This document shows, piece after piece, positions 1-9,062 of a stretch of 64,000 nucleotides of DNA; position 1 is the first letter of the stretch, and every line of letters begins with the position of its first letter. Source of the DNA: Gammaproteobacteria bacterium (GTDB taxonomy: Bacteria; Pseudomonadota; Gammaproteobacteria; Pseudomonadales; Cellvibrionaceae); NCBI GenBank assembly GCA_004172865.1, contig SEBV01000020.1, forward strand, positions 41,006-105,005. The letters run 5' to 3'. The notes below the pieces were generated by a model. It was given only the letters and a program-made list of their open reading frames with translations. It was not told the origin of the DNA and made no database searches. Both the position numbers and the translations under genes were made by a program.

Positions 1-100
1 AGCGAAGTAGGCCTCTGAATATGACCGGCTCATTGGCTGCCAGCACTTCGCTAGGAAGAGCATCTGGATGACAATTAAAAACTTCTTTTACTTCCAGCAT
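1..100 (-). CDS. Cupin-like (JmjC/Cupin_8-type) protein, N-terminal fragment
   Basis: Only the first 33 codons lie in the window; the gene runs off the left edge. The start at base 100 has an AAGAGAG ribosome-binding site a few bases upstream on the minus strand. The visible residues begin MLEVKEVFNCHPDALPSE and continue to a motif EPVIFRGL, which resembles the N-terminus of Cupin_8 proteins (a substrate-positioning strand before the iron-binding cupin core). It follows the SapC gene by about 50 bases on the same strand, so it is probably the third gene of the TBDR-SapC-cupin cassette, an arrangement common near polysaccharide receptors. The catalytic core is not visible, so enzymatic function cannot be judged. 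Confidence 0.6.
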   Translation of the reverse strand, partial: MLEVKEVFNCHPDALPSEVLAANEPVIFRGLLR

Positions 101-151
101 TTTCGCTCTCTTCAATATAAAGCGGAATAACTTGCGTGATTTTGGATCCAA

Positions 152-883
152 TTAGCCTTTATTAAGGCTGCTATTTTTACGTTCGATCAGCGTTTTAATA
201 TTATTAGTGGATGCCAACACCATGTAGGCATAATGCAATAAGCCCGCTTTGTGTAGCTGTCCCACCACTGCATCATCCAGGCTGAATAATTTTTCTTGAT
301 TGATAGTGTAATAGACGTTTGATTTATATTCGCTGCCATTATTGAATGTAATATTTAATGCAAACGATTCAATTAAATCGAGTGATGAAAATGTTTTAAA
401 CATAGCTTGACTCACCGCAATCCCTTCGTGAATCAACATGAGTATTTTGCCAATGCGATCAATGTAGGCGCTATTACCGCCATATTGCTGAAATACTGCT
501 TCTCCCATATCGGTTTTACTAATTCGCGGGCTATTCATGTCGATATGAATCATCGGAGTTGGAGCTTGTTCAGGGTCCGACGACGATTGGAAACCAATTA
601 AAAAAGGTTCGCGTTCTATCACGGCAGGAATGTAGTTTGCTGTCCAGCCTGAGTCATTTAAAAATAAATTTTCATTGTCTTGAAAACCAAAAAGCGCGAT
701 GGCTTGAAACTCATTAGTTAAAGAATCTTTTTGAAAAAAAATAGGATACTCACGTTGCACCGCCGTAAACTCTTCAGGAAAAATTAATGACCCTGCTACA
801 TCATCACCATAAAGTGCAGAGCGTTGTGTAATGATTTTTAAATCTTTATGGACAATATTATTGAGCAATGCATGTGGTGGCAT
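152..883 (-). CDS. SapC family protein (copy 1)
   Basis: This is a 243-residue protein with the SapC (PF07277) signature: an early segment with a FPEEF...QREYPIFF pattern, then ALFGFQDNENLFLND and a YIPAVIEREPFLIGFQ block. The second copy at 8309-9025 has the equivalent blocks (LPNEF, QREYPILF, ALLGFEEHENLFLNE). No signal peptide or membrane segment is seen, so it is predicted cytoplasmic. It lies downstream of a TBDR on the same strand behind a strong terminator, and upstream of the cupin-like gene. SapC was named for an S-layer protein of Campylobacter. In Cellvibrio-like and Caulobacter-like genomes its role beside TBDRs and halogenases is unknown, and I do not assign one. Confidence 0.88.
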   Translation of the reverse strand: MPPHALLNNIVHKDLKIITQRSALYGDDVAGSLIFPEEFTAVQREYPIFFQKDSLTNEFQAIALFGFQDNENLFLNDSGWTANYIPAVIEREPFLIGFQSSSDPEQAPTPMIHIDMNSPRISKTDMGEAVFQQYGGNSAYIDRIGKILMLIHEGIAVSQAMFKTFSSLDLIESFALNITFNNGSEYKSNVYYTINQEKLFSLDDAVVGQLHKAGLLHYAYMVLASTNNIKTLIERKNSSLNKG

Positions 884-1065
884 TTTATTTCCTAGTGAGA
901 TGCGAAATTGAAACCTTAATGTAAACCCTTTTAATATCGGGGGAATAATATCAAAATTTTTGTCATATTATTAAGCGTAGTTTAAAACCTATGCCATGAG
1001 CACATGGATGTAGCAGAGGAATATGTTTTAAGTCATTGATATGTAGGCACACGGCTACAGCTGAA

Positions 1066-1099
1066 AATAAAAAGCCGCTGTAAACAGCGGCTTTTTATT
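1066..1099. terminator. Intrinsic terminator between TBDR 1 and SapC 1
   Basis: A perfect 15-bp stem (AATAAAAAGCCGCTG against CAGCGGCTTTTTATT) closes a 4-base TAAA loop, and a T-run ends the stem on either strand. It sits 28 bases after the TBDR stop codon and about 180 bases before the SapC start. SapC is therefore either expressed by read-through at a reduced level or from its own promoter. Confidence 0.88.
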
Positions 1100-1126
1100 A
1101 CAATAGCACTACAACATTCTGCATAA

Positions 1127-4100
1127 TTAGAATGTGTAACGTACTCCAAGGCTATAACGTGCAGACAAGTCTTCGTAGCTGTTTATCTGAGTTTCTGAAC
1201 GACCATAGTTCAACGAGTTTTCACCAAGGATATTCAAACCTTCCAAGGTGAAAGTTACATTGTCGTTAAGCTCATAACCGAACGAAAGATCCACAGTGCC
1301 AAAGGCTTTGGTATACGATGGTTCGTTATTGCCAGCTTGGTTAGCACTGTTCAAAAACGCATCGCGCCAGTTGTAGGCAACACGAGCTTGGAAACCATTT
1401 TTCTCGTAAATACCAACTATGTTTGCAGAGTTACTTACACCAATTAGCGCGAACTGAGTTGCCACTGAATTCAGAGTATTGTCAAATTCTGCATCAGAAT
1501 TTACAGCAGTGTAGTTGGCTTGGAAACCAAAACCACTTTCACCGAAGAAGTGCTGAATACCAAACTCTGCACCATGAACAGTTGCATCTTTGTTGTTGGT
1601 TGGTTGAGTAGTTGCCCATTGCATCAAAGGATCATTTGCATCAGCATAAATCTTATCAGTGCCTGGCGCAGGAGCGGCTACGCCCATATTCTTAAGAATT
1701 TGAGTCCATAATGCGGCTTCATCATTCTTCAAGTTATCAGGCAACGCAGCTTGTGCAGCTAGGAAACGTGGACCGCTTCTAACATCTCTCAAGCCATATT
1801 GGTTAGTGCTGATAACTTCAGTACCAATAAAGTCAGATACTTTCTTGTTAAACAAGCCAATAGATACATAGCTGTGATCATCGTAATACCACTCAACCGA
1901 GACATCTACGTTTTGTGACGTCATTGGCTTCAAAGCGGGGTTGCCTTGAGATGCAGTTTTACTATAAACACTACTGAGGCTGGAAAGTGGGCTTAGGTTC
2001 TGGTAAGACGCACGGCCTATCGTTTCGCTATAAGATAAACGAACTTTCAGGTCATCTGTTGGACTTACATCCAAGTCTAAATTTGGCAACAGGTTGTGAT
2101 AACTAGCATTTACTACAACAGGTACAGTTCCCAAGCTTGAAGATAATGTAGTCCAGTCGTTATCAGAATCCCATTGCAAGGCAACAGGTGGCTTAACGCT
2201 ACCAGTTGATGTCACATCGGTTTTTTCATAACGAACACCTAACAACGCATGAGCAGGCATACCCGCAACATCAAACTCACCTTTGAATTGACCGTAAATT
2301 GAAGATACGTCTTCTTCTACTAAGCGATTGGTGCCGATGATACCGTTAAATCCAAATTTGCCGTTAGGGAAGCTATTGAAGTTATCTGGGTTAACTTGAG
2401 TTGCTTTACCTGCCGAATCGACCCAAATAGTTTTTGTTGGATCTGATGGAAAGGCTGGATCTTGAACTTTTCTGGCCGTTAAGGCTTGTGCGTTCATGTA
2501 TTCCATTTTTTTGGCAATTTGTGAAAGATCTGAAGTCAATCCCGCGTGCAAGAAATTCGCATCATTCGCAGTGCTGGAAGCATCTGGGAATGAATCGCCA
2601 AAGTCACGTGCGGTGAAATAACCAGCAAAATCTGCACCGAATGCGGCTGGATTTATACCGCCCCAGTTGCCCATAGTGATGCGATTGCCGCCATCACCAG
2701 CAATGGACAAGTTAGAGTTTTTACGATCAGCGATACCAAAATCAATAACAGTTTCCTTAAAGAAACCAAGGTCGCCTAGGGCATAAGAACCTTTCAACTG
2801 CAGTTCTTCGATTTCAGTTCTTTGACGGCCCATGCTAATGGTACCCATCGCGCCGCTCACATCACCGCCGTCAAGGACGCCATTGTTGTTGCCTCTGAGC
2901 GAGTCATCGATTGTGATACCCATAACAGGAACATCTTTGCGGAAATCTGCATATTCTGAAGTTACAACGTTAGCGTTCAAGCCTGCTTGCGCATCATTAG
3001 TCAAGCTTTCAGCACTTGATTTGTGATAGTCCAATGTAAGCTTAAGTGCATCGGTTGCTTCCCACGCGAAGTTAACGCCGAAAGAGTTGTTAGCAGTTTT
3101 GGTATCAAATGCTTCATTTGCAAAAGAAACGTCTTTACCATCAGCAGCAGTATAAGTTTCTTTGTAAATTAATGGTGATTTAACAACACCATCATCAAAG
3201 GTGATGTCAGAGATTTTGTTAATGTTGTACCAAGTAGATTGCTGGGCACGTGACGACGTAATTTTATTCTCAGAATAAGTGTAATCAATAGTACCTGTTA
3301 ATGAGTCAATTGGCTTGAACTGCAAGGTCAATTGAGCATTGTCACGTGTACGGGTAATGTCTTCTAACTGATAGCGTAAATCAGTTGGTAAGTTATACAA
3401 CTGACCTGCTGCTGGTGCGTTGTGTACTGTCGCCGTGGACGGGAGTACGCCATCGCTTGTGCCAGCAGTTGCTGCCCCAGCAGTTCTCAATTGCCAGTTG
3501 TTAATAAATACGTTTGAGCGAGAGCTGTCGCGTACTTGGTGCGCTGCGTTCAATGCAACACCAAAGTTTGCATCTTCATTTACCCAGCTGTACAAACCTG
3601 AAACTTCAGGCGTGTATTTATCGCCAGAGCCATAACGCACAGATTCATCTTGAACGGCTTTAGCACCAAAAGTTGCCTTGTTACCAGCTTCTAATGGACG
3701 AAGGGTTTTGATGTTAATGCTTGCGCCTAAACCGCCAGCAGCAACGTCTGCTTTACCTGTTTTGTATACATCTACACCGCTGATGGATTCAGACGCAAGG
3801 TTAGAAAAGTCATACGCGCGTGATGCATTATCGCCAGTATTGCCTTGGCTTACAGCAGGCATAACACGGCCGTTCAGGGTAATCATGTTTAAGCTAGGAT
3901 CGATACCGCGAACGGTTACTTGTGAGCCTTCACCATTATTACGGCTAATGGAAACACCAGTAATACGTTGTAGCGATTCAGCCAAATTACTATCTGGCAT
4001 TTTACCGATGTCTTCGGCATTGATTGCGTCAACCACACCCACTGAATCGCGTTTGATATCCATAGCAGCAGTCAAAGACGCTTTGATACCGGTAACTACG

Positions 4101-4207
4101 ATTTCTTCTGCACTATCTTGAGCAAATGTATGACCGCTTAGGCCTAGAGTGGACGACGCTATAAGTGTCGCAAGAATTTTCTTCTTAAAGCTAACTGTTT
4201 TGTACAT
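1127..4207 (-). CDS. TonB-dependent receptor (copy 1)
   Basis: This 1026-residue outer-membrane receptor is predicted to import an oligosaccharide or another bulky ligand. It has a cleavable signal peptide ending near HTFA|QD and an immediate TonB-box-like segment EEIVVTGIKASL. A plug domain follows, with IGKMPDSNLAESLQRITGV and the VTVRGIDPSLNMITLNGR block, and then a long beta-barrel ending in an aromatic residue (YSLGVRYTF), as outer-membrane proteins do. The layout matches the TonB-Xanth-Caul subfamily (TIGR01782). The start is supported by AAAGGAG 6 bases upstream. It is divergent from a close paralogue at 5075-8224 and shares much of the plug and the C-terminal barrel with it. Its substrate is not determinable from sequence; the GH3/GH16 genes downstream of the partner cassette suggest a beta-glucan. 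Confidence 0.93.
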   Translation of the reverse strand: MYKTVSFKKKILATLIASSTLGLSGHTFAQDSAEEIVVTGIKASLTAAMDIKRDSVGVVDAINAEDIGKMPDSNLAESLQRITGVSISRNNGEGSQVTVRGIDPSLNMITLNGRVMPAVSQGNTGDNASRAYDFSNLASESISGVDVYKTGKADVAAGGLGASINIKTLRPLEAGNKATFGAKAVQDESVRYGSGDKYTPEVSGLYSWVNEDANFGVALNAAHQVRDSSRSNVFINNWQLRTAGAATAGTSDGVLPSTATVHNAPAAGQLYNLPTDLRYQLEDITRTRDNAQLTLQFKPIDSLTGTIDYTYSENKITSSRAQQSTWYNINKISDITFDDGVVKSPLIYKETYTAADGKDVSFANEAFDTKTANNSFGVNFAWEATDALKLTLDYHKSSAESLTNDAQAGLNANVVTSEYADFRKDVPVMGITIDDSLRGNNNGVLDGGDVSGAMGTISMGRQRTEIEELQLKGSYALGDLGFFKETVIDFGIADRKNSNLSIAGDGGNRITMGNWGGINPAAFGADFAGYFTARDFGDSFPDASSTANDANFLHAGLTSDLSQIAKKMEYMNAQALTARKVQDPAFPSDPTKTIWVDSAGKATQVNPDNFNSFPNGKFGFNGIIGTNRLVEEDVSSIYGQFKGEFDVAGMPAHALLGVRYEKTDVTSTGSVKPPVALQWDSDNDWTTLSSSLGTVPVVVNASYHNLLPNLDLDVSPTDDLKVRLSYSETIGRASYQNLSPLSSLSSVYSKTASQGNPALKPMTSQNVDVSVEWYYDDHSYVSIGLFNKKVSDFIGTEVISTNQYGLRDVRSGPRFLAAQAALPDNLKNDEAALWTQILKNMGVAAPAPGTDKIYADANDPLMQWATTQPTNNKDATVHGAEFGIQHFFGESGFGFQANYTAVNSDAEFDNTLNSVATQFALIGVSNSANIVGIYEKNGFQARVAYNWRDAFLNSANQAGNNEPSYTKAFGTVDLSFGYELNDNVTFTLEGLNILGENSLNYGRSETQINSYEDLSARYSLGVRYTF

Positions 4208-4257
4208 GGAGTTCTCCTTTAAATCATTATGAAGTTATATTTCCGGTACAACAAAAA

Positions 4258-4302
4258 GCACCGCTTGAAAGCGATGCTTCCCGCTCCATTGGAAGTGGAG
4301 CG
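4258..4302 (-). promoter_or_regulatory. Tandem hairpins in the TBDR 1 leader, one terminator-like
   Basis: Read on the minus strand towards TBDR 1, a 7-bp stem (CGCTCCA/TGGAGCG, 4282-4302) is followed by a near-perfect hairpin at 4258-4277 (GCATCGCTT/AAGCGGTGC) that runs directly into TTTTTG. This is the shape of a leader terminator about 50 bases before the start codon. It could be an attenuator or the end of a short leader RNA. No short leader peptide was recognised. Confidence 0.5.
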
Positions 4303-4442
4303 ATTTTTAAAGGTCGACAAGGAATTATCAACCGGTAAAAATTCTTAATTAGTAATTTGAATTACCGAGAATAAGCAATTTATTTTTTAAAGCACTTAAC
4401 CGAACACAATGCCATTAATTTAAATCTATGACTTAAAGAAAC

Positions 4443-4454
4443 GACAGCGCTGTC
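4443..4454. promoter_or_regulatory. Perfect palindrome GACAGCGCTGTC, candidate operator
   Basis: A 12-bp exact palindrome lies in the spacer shared by the two divergent receptors, 236 bases upstream of TBDR 1 and about 620 upstream of TBDR 2. The length and the central CG are typical of LacI-family operators. No LacI-family regulator gene lies close by, so the cognate protein is unknown. Confidence 0.4.
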
Positions 4455-5074
4455 AACTGTCGCATGAGCATGGTTTTTAGGCAATAATTTTTATGTAAAA
4501 AGTAGTTATTGAGTGTTTTTTTGGGTAAAAAAATACCCATTATAATGATGCTGAACAAAAATAAGTGCATTTTGAGAAGTGTAAAAACCCGATCCACCTA
4601 GATTGCCTACGGTGAAAAACGTAAGTTTTTATTCACACCACTATCTTTATTTACATATTTATTAGTTCATTTTGCTGTTATGACTATAGTTGCCATGCAC
4701 TTAAAATCTAGGTATCTCGTCACTAAAGGTTCTGATACATGATTATGCGGTTATTAGAACCTCAACGAATACATATAAAATTTCGGATGACTTCTTATTA
4801 TCCTATTAGTAATATTTTATAAATAATTGATTTATATCGTTTTTTATATTCCCACATGAGCTAATTTTAAGTGAACCTCCCATGTTTGTAAAAAAGCCGA
4901 TAGTGGGACGATGGTATTTCTCGAAGTTGTGACTATAGCGTGCGGACAAATTCAATATGTCTGTCCCAAAATGATAAGACCAGTGTGGTAACTGGTTTAA
5001 AGGAATTGCGTCTACACTAAAAACGCGGTTCTGCTAGCAGTTACGATAACAATAACGGTTCGAGGAATTACTCC

Positions 5075-8000
5075 ATGCAAAAAACAGTAAATTTTAAAAA
5101 GAAAATTATCGTCAGTGCGATTGCTTCGGCAGTCGGTTTCAGCGGTCTTGCGTTCGCACAAGATGATGCAGAAGAAATCGTAGTAACGGGTATCAAAGCA
5201 TCGTTACAGCGTGCTGTAGATATTAAACGTGACGCAGCGGGTGTCGTTGATGCTATTTCCTCAGAAGACATCGGTAAAATGCCAGATGCCAACTTAGCGG
5301 AATCATTACAACGTATCTCTGGTATTTCTATTGATCGTACCGACGGCGAAGGTGCGAAACTCACTTCTCGTGGCTTTGGCCCAGCATATAACTTGGTTAC
5401 GCTCAATGGTCGTCAGTTGGCATCAGCTTCAATTGGTGAAGGCGGTGGCGTTGATAGCACTCGTTCTTTCGATATGAGCAACATTGCATCTGAATCTGTT
5501 TCAGGTGTGCAAGTTTATAAGACTGGTAAGGCAAGTGTTCCTACTGGTGGTATTGGTGCAACAGTAAACCTTTCAACCGCTAAACCATTCGACCACGAAG
5601 GTTTTAAAGGTTCCATCGGTGGCAAAGCTTTATATGATGAATCTAACGACATCGGCGATGAAGTTACTCCAGAGTTCTCCGGTTTTGTTAGTTGGTCTAA
5701 TGAAACCTTTGGTGCGTCATTGTCTTTGACTCACCAGGAACGTACCAGCGGTCGTTCTGGTTTTTCCGGTCCTAGTTGGGGCGATGTGTTACAACATTAC
5801 TCTGGCGGCGGCATATTCAGCGGCAATTATTCTCCAGGCGCTGTGATAGTTAACGAGCCAACCAAGCTTGATCCAGATGTTGCTATGTCTGGTGACTTGG
5901 CTACTCGTACTCAAGAAGCGCACTTTTTCCACACCGATACCGAGCGTAAGCGCGACAACGGTTTGTTGACATTGCAATACAAGCCTACCGATAAAATCAC
6001 GGCAACGCTTGATTACTTGAGAACGGAAACCAAAGTCCAATCGCAAGAAGATATTTACTCTTTGTACTATTCTGACGGTGGCTGGGCAACTAATGGCGCT
6101 TACTGGGATGGCAGCAAGGTGAGCTCGACTCCTCTTTACATGTGGCAGTCGAACTACAGTGTGGATCCAGTTACTGGCGTTGGAAAATATTCCCCTCGCG
6201 ACATCGCTTTGAAAAACGGTCTGCGTTCAGCTGATAACAAATTGGAAGATCTGGGCTTAAACGTAGCTTTTGAAGTTAACGATGAATTGAGCTTAGATCT
6301 TGACATTCACCATTCCAAATCAAGCGCAAAGCCTTATGATGCTCCAGGTTCAAACATAACCTTAGGTATAGGTGTGAACACCTTGATTGGTCAAGGTTTG
6401 GATATGAGCGGTGATCTGCCTCTTATTGCGAGTGTCTTAAACAACGGCACCATCCAGAAAAGCGATGTGGGTTCAACCATTAGCCAGTTGGTTAATGCTC
6501 GTGCCTGGTCAGACGTTAAAGAAGCTAAACTTTCTGGTACCTATAAGTTTTCGGATTCGAGCTCTATTAACTTTGGTTTCGACTCATTGCAAACTGAAGC
6601 GATTCAGAAACAATCTGACATTGGCAATGCGGCAATGAAGGGTGGTTGGAGCGTTAACTTCCCAGGTGATATCAATCCGGATTGGTTCGAGCTAATTAAT
6701 TACAATAGTTATTTTGACGGTTATAACTCTAACTTGTCACCAGCCGCTAAAGAGTTCTTTGCTAGCGCAGGTCACAATGGCGCTCAGGCTACTTCAAACA
6801 TTACCGGTATCCGCGTCACAAACTTTAAGGCTGTGGCTCAGGCGATGTTTGATGCTGCTCCAGCAAAAGCTGACGGTAGCAAACTTTTATATGCCGCTAA
6901 CCCACTCGACAGCCTTGACCGAAAGCTCAATGAAGATATCCAAGCTATCTACATCGAAAGCAATCTTCAAGGTGAATTGGCTGGTAAGGAGCTGGACATT
7001 TCTGCTGGTCTTCGTTATGAAATGACCGACGTAGACTCTTATTCACGTGTTTCCCCAAGAGTGTTGACATGGACGGCCGATAGAGACTTCAACAATGAAG
7101 CTATTGGAGGAGTTGGCGATGTTCCTTACACTCTTAGCTCTACCCATTACAACAATGTGCTTCCAAATGTGGACTTAACCCTCCATGTGAGTGATCAATT
7201 GATTGCGCGTGCATCAACCAGTACAACTATTGCTCGCGCAAACTACAATGATCTTCAAATGGGCGCTGCTGGTAATGCATCAAGAGCGGGTCCCTTGTTG
7301 TCTGGCGGTTTATTGGGTACCAGTTCCGACGGTAACTATAAGCTGAAGCCGATCGAATCGCACAACTTAGATTTTTCGGTTGAATACTACTTTAACGATA
7401 CTGATTATGTCTCCGTTGGTTACTTCGATAAGCGCGTTCCTAACTTCATCGGTACTGAAGAGAATAATGTTACTTACTCTGCTACATTGGATCCAAGTAA
7501 TGGTCCGCGTGCAAAAGCAGCTGCAGCTGCGTTGACGGCAGCAAACATCCCAGTAACTGATCGAAACTTGTTTGAACAGGTTGCTAGGATGAGCACCGCC
7601 GGCGGTTGTACAAATACAGGGGCGGATAAAACATTGTGCGGTGCGGGAGGCCTTGCTTCAAACACCGACGCTGGTTACTTGAAGTACAGTAACGGTGTAG
7701 ATATCACGGCTGTGCCGGGTGATCCAGGTGTAACGAATATCACTACCGTACCTGTTAACTCTAAAGATGCTAACTTGAATGGCTGGGAATTCGCAGGTCA
7801 ACACTTCTTTGGCGATAGCGGTTTCGGTATTCAAGCTAACTACACCATCGTTAATGGCAGCATTGGTTATGACTTCAATGCTGAACCAGGTGAAGGTCAA
7901 TTTGCGTTGGCAGGCTTGAGCGATTCAGCGAACATCGTTGGTATCTACGAGAAAAACAGCTGGCAAGCACGTATTGCCTACAACTGGCGCGACAAGTTCC

Positions 8001-8224
8001 TCGATAACGCGAACGCTGGTGGTGGTGAGCCTGAGTTTACTAAAGCCTATGGCCAAGTTGACTTTAACGTAGGTTACAAAATCACTGAAGACCTCACAGT
8101 AGCCGTGGAAGGTACTAACGTGTTGGGTATGGACAAGAAAACTTTTGGCCGTACTTCAACGCAAGTTAGATACCTAGATATATTACAGCCTCGTTACGCG
8201 ATTTCTGCGCGTTACAATTTCTAA
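5075..8224 (+). CDS. TonB-dependent receptor (copy 2)
   Basis: This 1049-residue outer-membrane receptor is paralogous to the one at 1127-4207. The signal peptide ends near LAFA|QD, followed by EEIVVTGIKASLQRAVDIK, the plug block IGKMPDANLAESLQRISGI, and the TLNGRQLAS loop. The C-terminal barrel contains QHFFGDSGFGIQANYT and SANIVGIYEKNSWQARIAYN, nearly the same words as in copy 1, and ends YAISARYNF. It heads a rightward cassette with SapC, two halogenases and a DUF6445-like gene. Energy-dependent uptake through TonB-ExbB-ExbD is family knowledge; the ligand is inferred to be a carbohydrate because similar receptors sit in polysaccharide loci. Confidence 0.93.
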   Translation: MQKTVNFKKKIIVSAIASAVGFSGLAFAQDDAEEIVVTGIKASLQRAVDIKRDAAGVVDAISSEDIGKMPDANLAESLQRISGISIDRTDGEGAKLTSRGFGPAYNLVTLNGRQLASASIGEGGGVDSTRSFDMSNIASESVSGVQVYKTGKASVPTGGIGATVNLSTAKPFDHEGFKGSIGGKALYDESNDIGDEVTPEFSGFVSWSNETFGASLSLTHQERTSGRSGFSGPSWGDVLQHYSGGGIFSGNYSPGAVIVNEPTKLDPDVAMSGDLATRTQEAHFFHTDTERKRDNGLLTLQYKPTDKITATLDYLRTETKVQSQEDIYSLYYSDGGWATNGAYWDGSKVSSTPLYMWQSNYSVDPVTGVGKYSPRDIALKNGLRSADNKLEDLGLNVAFEVNDELSLDLDIHHSKSSAKPYDAPGSNITLGIGVNTLIGQGLDMSGDLPLIASVLNNGTIQKSDVGSTISQLVNARAWSDVKEAKLSGTYKFSDSSSINFGFDSLQTEAIQKQSDIGNAAMKGGWSVNFPGDINPDWFELINYNSYFDGYNSNLSPAAKEFFASAGHNGAQATSNITGIRVTNFKAVAQAMFDAAPAKADGSKLLYAANPLDSLDRKLNEDIQAIYIESNLQGELAGKELDISAGLRYEMTDVDSYSRVSPRVLTWTADRDFNNEAIGGVGDVPYTLSSTHYNNVLPNVDLTLHVSDQLIARASTSTTIARANYNDLQMGAAGNASRAGPLLSGGLLGTSSDGNYKLKPIESHNLDFSVEYYFNDTDYVSVGYFDKRVPNFIGTEENNVTYSATLDPSNGPRAKAAAAALTAANIPVTDRNLFEQVARMSTAGGCTNTGADKTLCGAGGLASNTDAGYLKYSNGVDITAVPGDPGVTNITTVPVNSKDANLNGWEFAGQHFFGDSGFGIQANYTIVNGSIGYDFNAEPGEGQFALAGLSDSANIVGIYEKNSWQARIAYNWRDKFLDNANAGGGEPEFTKAYGQVDFNVGYKITEDLTVAVEGTNVLGMDKKTFGRTSTQVRYLDILQPRYAISARYNF

Positions 8225-8248
8225 TAAACTGTAATAGATGTTAGTAAC

Positions 8249-8279
8249 AAAAAATGCCGCTCTTTGAGCGGCATTTTTT
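8249..8279. terminator. Intrinsic terminator between TBDR 2 and SapC 2
   Basis: A 14-bp stem (AAAAAATGCCGCTC with GAGCGGCATTTTTT) with a TTT loop begins 24 bases after the receptor stop codon and ends 30 bases before the SapC start. It mirrors the terminator at the equivalent place in the left cassette. Confidence 0.88.
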
Positions 8280-8308
8280 TAGGCCACACAAGAAAAACGG
8301 AACATAAA

Positions 8309-9025
8309 ATGAAAGATTTTCAGCCACTAAACTTTGAACAACATAAAAATCTTGGCTACGTAGAAAAATATGGCTCTGAATATGGGCACCAGGTAGGCGC
8401 AGTCATGCTGCTGCCCAATGAATTTGCCAAGGCTCAACGCGAATATCCCATTCTATTTCGCAAAAATTCCGAAACTGATCGCTTTTTGCCAGTAGCCTTA
8501 TTAGGATTTGAGGAACATGAGAATCTATTCCTTAATGAAAACTCAATATGGCGCGCTCGTTACATTCCTCTCGCAGTAAGACAAGGTCCTTTTCTGATTG
8601 GACTTCAACAACGAGATGAAGAACAAATACTGGCTATTTATGCCGACCTAAATGATTCGAGAATCCAGCAAAACATCGCACCTACACTATTCAATACTGA
8701 CGGCATTGCCTCCGATAGCTTAAATGAAATAAGAGATATATTGTCAGCGCGTCATCAAGGTTCAGAAGCACTTGAGCCTATGGTTGAAGCCTTTTTAAAA
8801 CATGACCTCCTTGAGCGGGTCATTATTGAACTTGATTTGGAAAATGGCCGCACGATTAAGTTTGACGCTGGCTATACCGTGCATCTTGAAAAATTATTTG
8901 CGTTAGAAAATGATGCAGTGGTTGAGTTACACAAAGCTGGTTTCTTATCGCTTGCGTATAATGTTGCTGATTCTGTGAGTAACCTACAGGATTTGATTAA
9001 TATCAAAAATGCAAAAGTGAAGTAG
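8309..9025 (+). CDS. SapC family protein (copy 2)
   Basis: A 238-residue SapC-type protein with the blocks LPNEFAKAQREYPILFR, ALLGFEEHENLFLNE and YIPLAVRQGPFLIGLQ. An upstream in-frame start at 8264 lies inside the terminator hairpin, so the ATG at 8309 (MKDFQPLNF) is preferred; it also aligns with the N-terminus of copy 1. No signal peptide or membrane helix is seen. It is followed 37 bases later by a halogenase gene on the same strand. Its role is unknown, but the repeated adjacency to TBDRs and halogenases implies a shared process. Confidence 0.9.
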   Translation: MKDFQPLNFEQHKNLGYVEKYGSEYGHQVGAVMLLPNEFAKAQREYPILFRKNSETDRFLPVALLGFEEHENLFLNENSIWRARYIPLAVRQGPFLIGLQQRDEEQILAIYADLNDSRIQQNIAPTLFNTDGIASDSLNEIRDILSARHQGSEALEPMVEAFLKHDLLERVIIELDLENGRTIKFDAGYTVHLEKLFALENDAVVELHKAGFLSLAYNVADSVSNLQDLINIKNAKVK

Positions 9026-9038
9026 GTTTGCCTACTTC
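9019..9038 (+). promoter_or_regulatory. Intercistronic hairpin over the SapC 2 stop codon
   Basis: A perfect 8-bp stem (GAAGTAGG/CCTACTTC) with a TTTG loop spans the SapC stop codon and ends 24 bases before the halogenase start. There is no T-run, so it is not a terminator. It may affect mRNA processing or coupling. Confidence 0.4.
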
Positions 9039-9062
9039 AAATTGATTAATGTGAGCTGAGAA

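Larger units (their letters stand above)
4208..5074. other. 867-base divergent regulatory spacer between two TBDR genes
   Basis: No credible coding sequence is present; the DNA is AT-rich. Both flanking receptors start outwards, so the spacer must carry at least two promoters. Visible signals are two hairpins next to TBDR 1, a perfect 12-bp palindrome at 4443-4454, a 9-bp inverted repeat ACCTAGATT/AATCTAGGT (4596-4604 and 4705-4713), and two copies of TGACTATAG (4681-4689, 4930-4938). The start of TBDR 2 follows a purine-rich GAGG-type ribosome-binding site. Confidence 0.6.

Noticed and set aside
3678..4121. 147-codon open frame on the plus strand.
   Set aside because: It is antisense to TBDR 1, shows no family motif, and is explained by the codon bias of the receptor gene.
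4596..4713. 9-bp inverted repeat ACCTAGATT/AATCTAGGT and doubled TGACTATAG in the receptor spacer.
   Set aside because: Distances are large and the DNA is AT-rich; chance pairing is likely, so they are only noted in the spacer entry.
5068..5406. 112-codon open frame on the minus strand.
   Set aside because: It is antisense to the start of TBDR 2 and would overlap its promoter; no ribosome-binding site or motif.
8264..8308. Longer SapC 2 start.
   Set aside because: The first codons fall inside the terminator hairpin and do not align with SapC copy 1.
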